From Dyella psychrodurans (GTDB taxonomy: Bacteria > Pseudomonadota > Gammaproteobacteria > Xanthomonadales > Rhodanobacteraceae), in NCBI RefSeq assembly GCF_003363265.1, contig NZ_QRBF01000001.1, forward strand, positions 124,001-188,000: 64,000 nucleotides of DNA. The letters run 5' to 3'. A program made the position numbers and the translations under genes. Below are positions 60,981-64,000 of this stretch, piece by piece. The notes under the pieces were generated by a model. It did no database searches, had not been told where the DNA came from, and saw only the letters and a program-made list of their open reading frames with translations. Numbering within the stretch: the first letter of the stretch is position 1; the number at the start of each line of letters is the position of its first letter.

Positions 60981-61060
60981 GCAAGCAATGCGCGCCAGCG
61001 CACACCTCCGGATCGGAGCCCGCGCATTTTGGTTTACAAATGGGACTCGGTCGGCAGGAT
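60981..61060 (+). promoter_or_regulatory. Upstream box plus promoter of the helicase gene
   Basis: Box GCAAGCAATGCGCGCC (60,981-60,996), 36 bp, TTTACA (61,033), 16 bp, CAGGAT (61,055). The gap is about two helical turns longer than the 15-bp copies. The helicase start lies about 130 nt downstream, so the mRNA has a long leader. Confidence 0.6.
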
Positions 61061-61192
61061 GGGTACCCCAGCCCGATCGGGGCTCCGGGACCTCCGTGTG
61101 GACCATGGGAGGACCCCGAACCACCCCAGCCCTGCACACGCTCCCCCAGGACACTGGCGCACACGCGACCGCCCGAACCCACCAGGATCATC

Positions 61193-62890
61193 ATGCCCAT
61201 GACCACCACTGCCTACACCCAACGCCGAGCCCGTCGTGCCGCGCAAAACCAGCAGAACGCCGCGGCCGCGCAGCCGACCAGCGCGGCGCCGACCGCCGCA
61301 ACCGGCAATGCGGCCGGGGCCAACGCCTCCAGCAATGGCGCCGGCGCCAAGGGGCCGAAGAAAGACAAGGGGCCGTCGATCGAGTTGCAGTGGAGCCGGC
61401 TGGCGGCCAAGGACACGCTGCGGCCGTGGCGTGTGCACGCGATTAATGAAACGCAGGCGGCGCTCCAGGTGTATCGCTGGCACGAGTGCTTCCTCCAGCC
61501 CTACGGCGCCGAAGGCGGCATGACCGAAGTGCTGAAGTGGTTGGCGAAGGTCGACAACGGCGCGTCGTACAACAACAAAAAAGCGCTGAGTTGCTACGAC
61601 ACCATGATGCGCCACCTGCGCGGCCTCACCTCCCACACAATGCCGGCGGAACAGACTCGCGCAATCGTGCCGCTGCGCGATGTGTATCTGGAGATCCACC
61701 GCGACGGACGCGTCACGACGATGGTGCCGAAGCCCGACTATGGCATGACGTACGCCATCAACCTGCGCGCCCACCACGCGCCGGGCACAACGTACACGCC
61801 CCAGCCGCTGCCCGAGACATCCCGGTTTCGTCGGTGGCTCGAACGTGCCCAGCCCAACCCGGAGGTGCGCGCGCTGATCCAGGAGCAATGCGGTGCGACC
61901 TTGTTGCCCTACAACTACAGCCAAGCCGCCTGGTGGTACGGCAAAGCCGGATCGGGCAAGTCAACGTTGGCGGAACTGTGCCGGTTGATGCAGCGCCAGG
62001 GCGTGAGCACACGACTCAAAGACCTCGCCGCACGGTTTGCCCTCGAGCCCTTGCTCGGCGCGTCGTTGGTGCACATCGATGAAGTGGACATCGGCGAAAA
62101 ATACGATGAAGGCTTGCTCAAAACATTGATCTCCCAAAACAGCATCAGCGTCGATCGCAAGCACGAAAAAGCCATCACCACGCAGATTCGCGCCAAGTGG
62201 CTCATTTGCAGCAACGACAAACCCTTCATCCGCGACAAGTCGGACGGCATGTGGCGCCGCCTGTGCGTGGTCGAATGGCGCCACGAGATCCCCGAGGCCG
62301 AGCGGATCTCCAACATGCACGAGGTTTTTTTTCACGAAGAAGGCCGCGCGATCTTGGACTGGATGATCGAAGGGGCCATCCGCTTGGTGGCCCGCGGCCG
62401 GTCGCTGGCGAAAGCGGAGTTGCCCGAAGACGTGCAAGAGACGATGGAGTACGCCCGCGAAGAAGGCGACTCGGTGCGTGCGTGGCGCCGCGCTTACGTG
62501 GTGACCGCTGTCACCGAACGCGATCAATACCGCCCGAAAACGGCGATCTACCAAGCCTACCGCGACTATTGCTTGCTCAACGAAATCCCCCACCTGGAAT
62601 CCAATGTCTTCTGGCGCGCGCTGCGTCCCGCGCTGGGCTTGGGGAACGACCGGCAACTGACCATGGGCGGGCGCGTGACGCCATGCCAAGGCGTGGCGTG
62701 GCGCGGCCCGCAAGCCGACGAGGCGGACCTGGCGGCGCACACGAATGTGGTGACCTTGCCGGTTCCGGCGAAATCGCCGGCGCCCACGCCCGCACCGGTG
62801 GCCCACACGGGGGCCGCAGCGCCCGCGCCGCGCCCCACCGCAAACGGCGACGGCGATCTCTTCTCACAACTGCTCGACCTGGGGCTCTGA
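61193..62890 (+). CDS. SF3 helicase / phage-plasmid D5-type primase-helicase C-terminal protein
   Basis: The 565-aa product has a D5/P4-like SF3 helicase core: Walker A WWYGKAGSGKSTLAEL (about residue 245), Walker B LVHIDEVDIGEKY, the SF3 segment VDRKHEKAITTQIRAKWLICSND and RRLCVVEW. The N-terminal 60 residues are low-complexity, and no primase (Toprim or PriCT) domain is visible. Such proteins unwind the origin of phages and plasmids, so the element probably replicates after excision. Confidence 0.87.
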   Translation: MPMTTTAYTQRRARRAAQNQQNAAAAQPTSAAPTAATGNAAGANASSNGAGAKGPKKDKGPSIELQWSRLAAKDTLRPWRVHAINETQAALQVYRWHECFLQPYGAEGGMTEVLKWLAKVDNGASYNNKKALSCYDTMMRHLRGLTSHTMPAEQTRAIVPLRDVYLEIHRDGRVTTMVPKPDYGMTYAINLRAHHAPGTTYTPQPLPETSRFRRWLERAQPNPEVRALIQEQCGATLLPYNYSQAAWWYGKAGSGKSTLAELCRLMQRQGVSTRLKDLAARFALEPLLGASLVHIDEVDIGEKYDEGLLKTLISQNSISVDRKHEKAITTQIRAKWLICSNDKPFIRDKSDGMWRRLCVVEWRHEIPEAERISNMHEVFFHEEGRAILDWMIEGAIRLVARGRSLAKAELPEDVQETMEYAREEGDSVRAWRRAYVVTAVTERDQYRPKTAIYQAYRDYCLLNEIPHLESNVFWRALRPALGLGNDRQLTMGGRVTPCQGVAWRGPQADEADLAAHTNVVTLPVPAKSPAPTPAPVAHTGAAAPAPRPTANGDGDLFSQLLDLGL

Positions 62891-62891
62891 C

Positions 62892-63251
62892 ATGCGCGCC
62901 TCCTACGCCGCCGCTCGAGCCACCCGCGCCGCGATCCACGATCTGCGCCGCCGGGGGCACTCCAACGCGTCCATCGCGCGCCTGCTCGGACACTCCCGCG
63001 CGTACGTCGGCCGTGTGTTGGGACCGACCCCAACGCTGCGCGCGCACCGTCCCCGCACCGTCCAGCGCCTGCGCGCCCAAGGACGGCCGGTGGAGGTCAT
63101 CGCCCAGGACCTCGGCGTGAGCCGCACGACCGTGTACCGGGACCTCCAGAACCCGGCGGCCCAGAAGGCACACCCGGGCCCCGAGGCGCGCAGCGCCGAC
63201 CGGGTGGGGCAGGGGCCTGACAAACGCCCCAAGCGCCGTACACTCAAATGA
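62892..63251 (+). CDS. Miniature two-HTH protein
   Basis: The 119-aa product starts 1 bp after the helicase stop and carries HTH units [22 protein letters not shown] and [22 protein letters not shown], then a basic tail. Its position suggests control of, or assistance to, replication; the DNA target is unknown. Confidence 0.7.
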
Positions 63252-63273
63252 TCCCCACCGTTCGGAGCCGCCA

Positions 63274-64000
63274 ATGACCATCCGCCCCGTCGATCTTGAC
63301 CTGCACGTGGCCCTGGACGAGCAGCGCCCCGACCAGGCGTTCGCCGCGCTGCGCGCCGGCGCCGATCCGCTCTACGCCTCGCCCTTGGAAGGGATCAGCG
63401 CGCTGCACAAAGCCGCTCGGGACGTCCGTCCCGACGTGCTGGAGGTGATGCTGCGCGACCCGCGGACGCACAACGTCCTGGACGCGCCGGCGCGCACAGG
63501 GCGCACGATGTTGACGGCCCTGTGCGGGGACATCGACACGATGCACAGCGACGAGGCCGCCCGGTGCGCCCGTCTGTTGCTCGACGCGGGCGCGAACCCC
63601 GTGGCGGCCGACGCCACCGGTCGCACGCCGGTCCAACGTCTGGTCGAGAATGATCTCGCTCTTTGGAGCGGGGACACCCTGAAGGTCCTGGTGCAGCACC
63701 CCGCGGCGCGCGCGGAGTTCCGCACGCGTCTGGCCGAAACCAACGGCCCCGACGCCCACATCCTGGCCCTGCGTTCGGACGACGCTTCAGCGCTCCAGCA
63801 CTGCCGCAATCGTGGCGCCATCCTGGAGCGCCACTCGGCTGCGCTCAAAGAAGCGGCCCGCGACGGCCGCCCGAACGCGGTGGCGGACTTGTGCGCGCAT
63901 GGATGCGACGCCAACGCTGTCCACCTGGGCCAATCTCTCTTGCACGTGGCCGCCTCTGAGCCCGACCGATCCGAAACGGGCGACCATCCGGGCACGATCC
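63274..64000 (+). CDS. Ankyrin-repeat protein, cut by the window end
   Basis: An ATG at 63,274 opens a frame that runs without a stop to 64,000 (at least 242 residues). It contains several ankyrin-type repeats ([70 protein letters not shown]). Whether it ends with the RRxM tail cannot be seen here. Confidence 0.78.

Larger units (their letters stand above)
30077..64000. mobile_element. Integrative element in tRNA-Pro(CGG), right end outside window
   Basis: The left border is the tRNA-Pro fragment, followed directly by a tyrosine recombinase. The interior has a higher GC content than the backbone and dense overlapping genes with many unknown products. It also has mobile-element hallmarks: an ArdC-like protein, an SF3 helicase, an MT-A70 methyltransferase and small HTH proteins. 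No capsid, terminase, relaxase or type IV secretion gene is visible in these 34 kb, so phage, satellite and conjugative classes all remain open. Confidence 0.85.

Noticed and set aside
38344-60996. The repeated 16-bp boxes as replication iterons or a CRISPR array
   Set aside because: They are kilobases apart, single copies each upstream of a gene and in fixed relation to a -35. There are no regular spacers or cas genes.
30077-64000. A standard tailed prophage
   Set aside because: No terminase, portal, capsid, tail or lysis gene with recognisable motifs occurs in the 34 kb visible. This may change if the right part is seen.

Overview
The left 30 kb reads as chromosomal backbone of a high-GC gammaproteobacterium of the Lysobacterales (Xanthomonadales), most like a Rhodanobacteraceae such as Dyella or Luteibacter. 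The reasons are the folC - SPOR protein - cvpA - purF block, the DUF3772-MscS channel, the NfeD/slipin pair, and the style of the secreted hydrolases. This placement is inference, because no rRNA or marker gene is present.

Backbone (1-30,070). In order it carries: a TenA-like protein; a PAS-GGDEF-EAL membrane enzyme; a convergent minus-strand block of MsrA, an S4 RNA-binding protein, barstar and a barnase-like RNase; a run of exported proteins (PD40 propeller, beta-lactamase-fold hydrolase, esterase, DUF3761-like); a VOC protein; an MscS channel; an ABC exporter; a ClC channel; NfeD plus slipin; a 53-aa membrane peptide; folC, a SPOR protein, cvpA and purF; a DUF455 protein; a methyltransferase; two exported proteins; and a MocR regulator with its terminator.

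Mobile element (30,077 to beyond 64,000). A 45-nt 3' fragment of tRNA-Pro(CGG) marks an attachment site. The 5' half is missing, so the intact tRNA should lie at the far end, outside the window. A tyrosine recombinase follows directly. The element holds an ArdC-like protein that has lost its HExxH motif, an MT-A70 methyltransferase, a DUF72 protein, an SF3 helicase, an M50 protease and a MASE1 sensor with a degenerate kinase core. It also carries a dispersed chaperone-usher pilus set (three SCPU pilins, chaperone, usher), many ankyrin-type proteins and at least six miniature helix-turn-helix proteins. No phage structural or conjugation gene is seen in this part.

Three patterns tie the element together. 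(1) About sixteen promoters share one layout: a TTGCSG/TTGACG-like -35, exactly 16 bp, and a YAGGRT-like -10, nearly always 26-42 nt before a start codon. (2) A 16-bp box (GCAAGCGATGCGCGCC) lies upstream of at least five of them at distances differing by about whole helical turns. (3) Several ankyrin and unknown proteins share a C-terminal tail with a DRREL-type motif and a final RRxM. Together these suggest a co-regulated set of accessory proteins with a common C-terminal signal.
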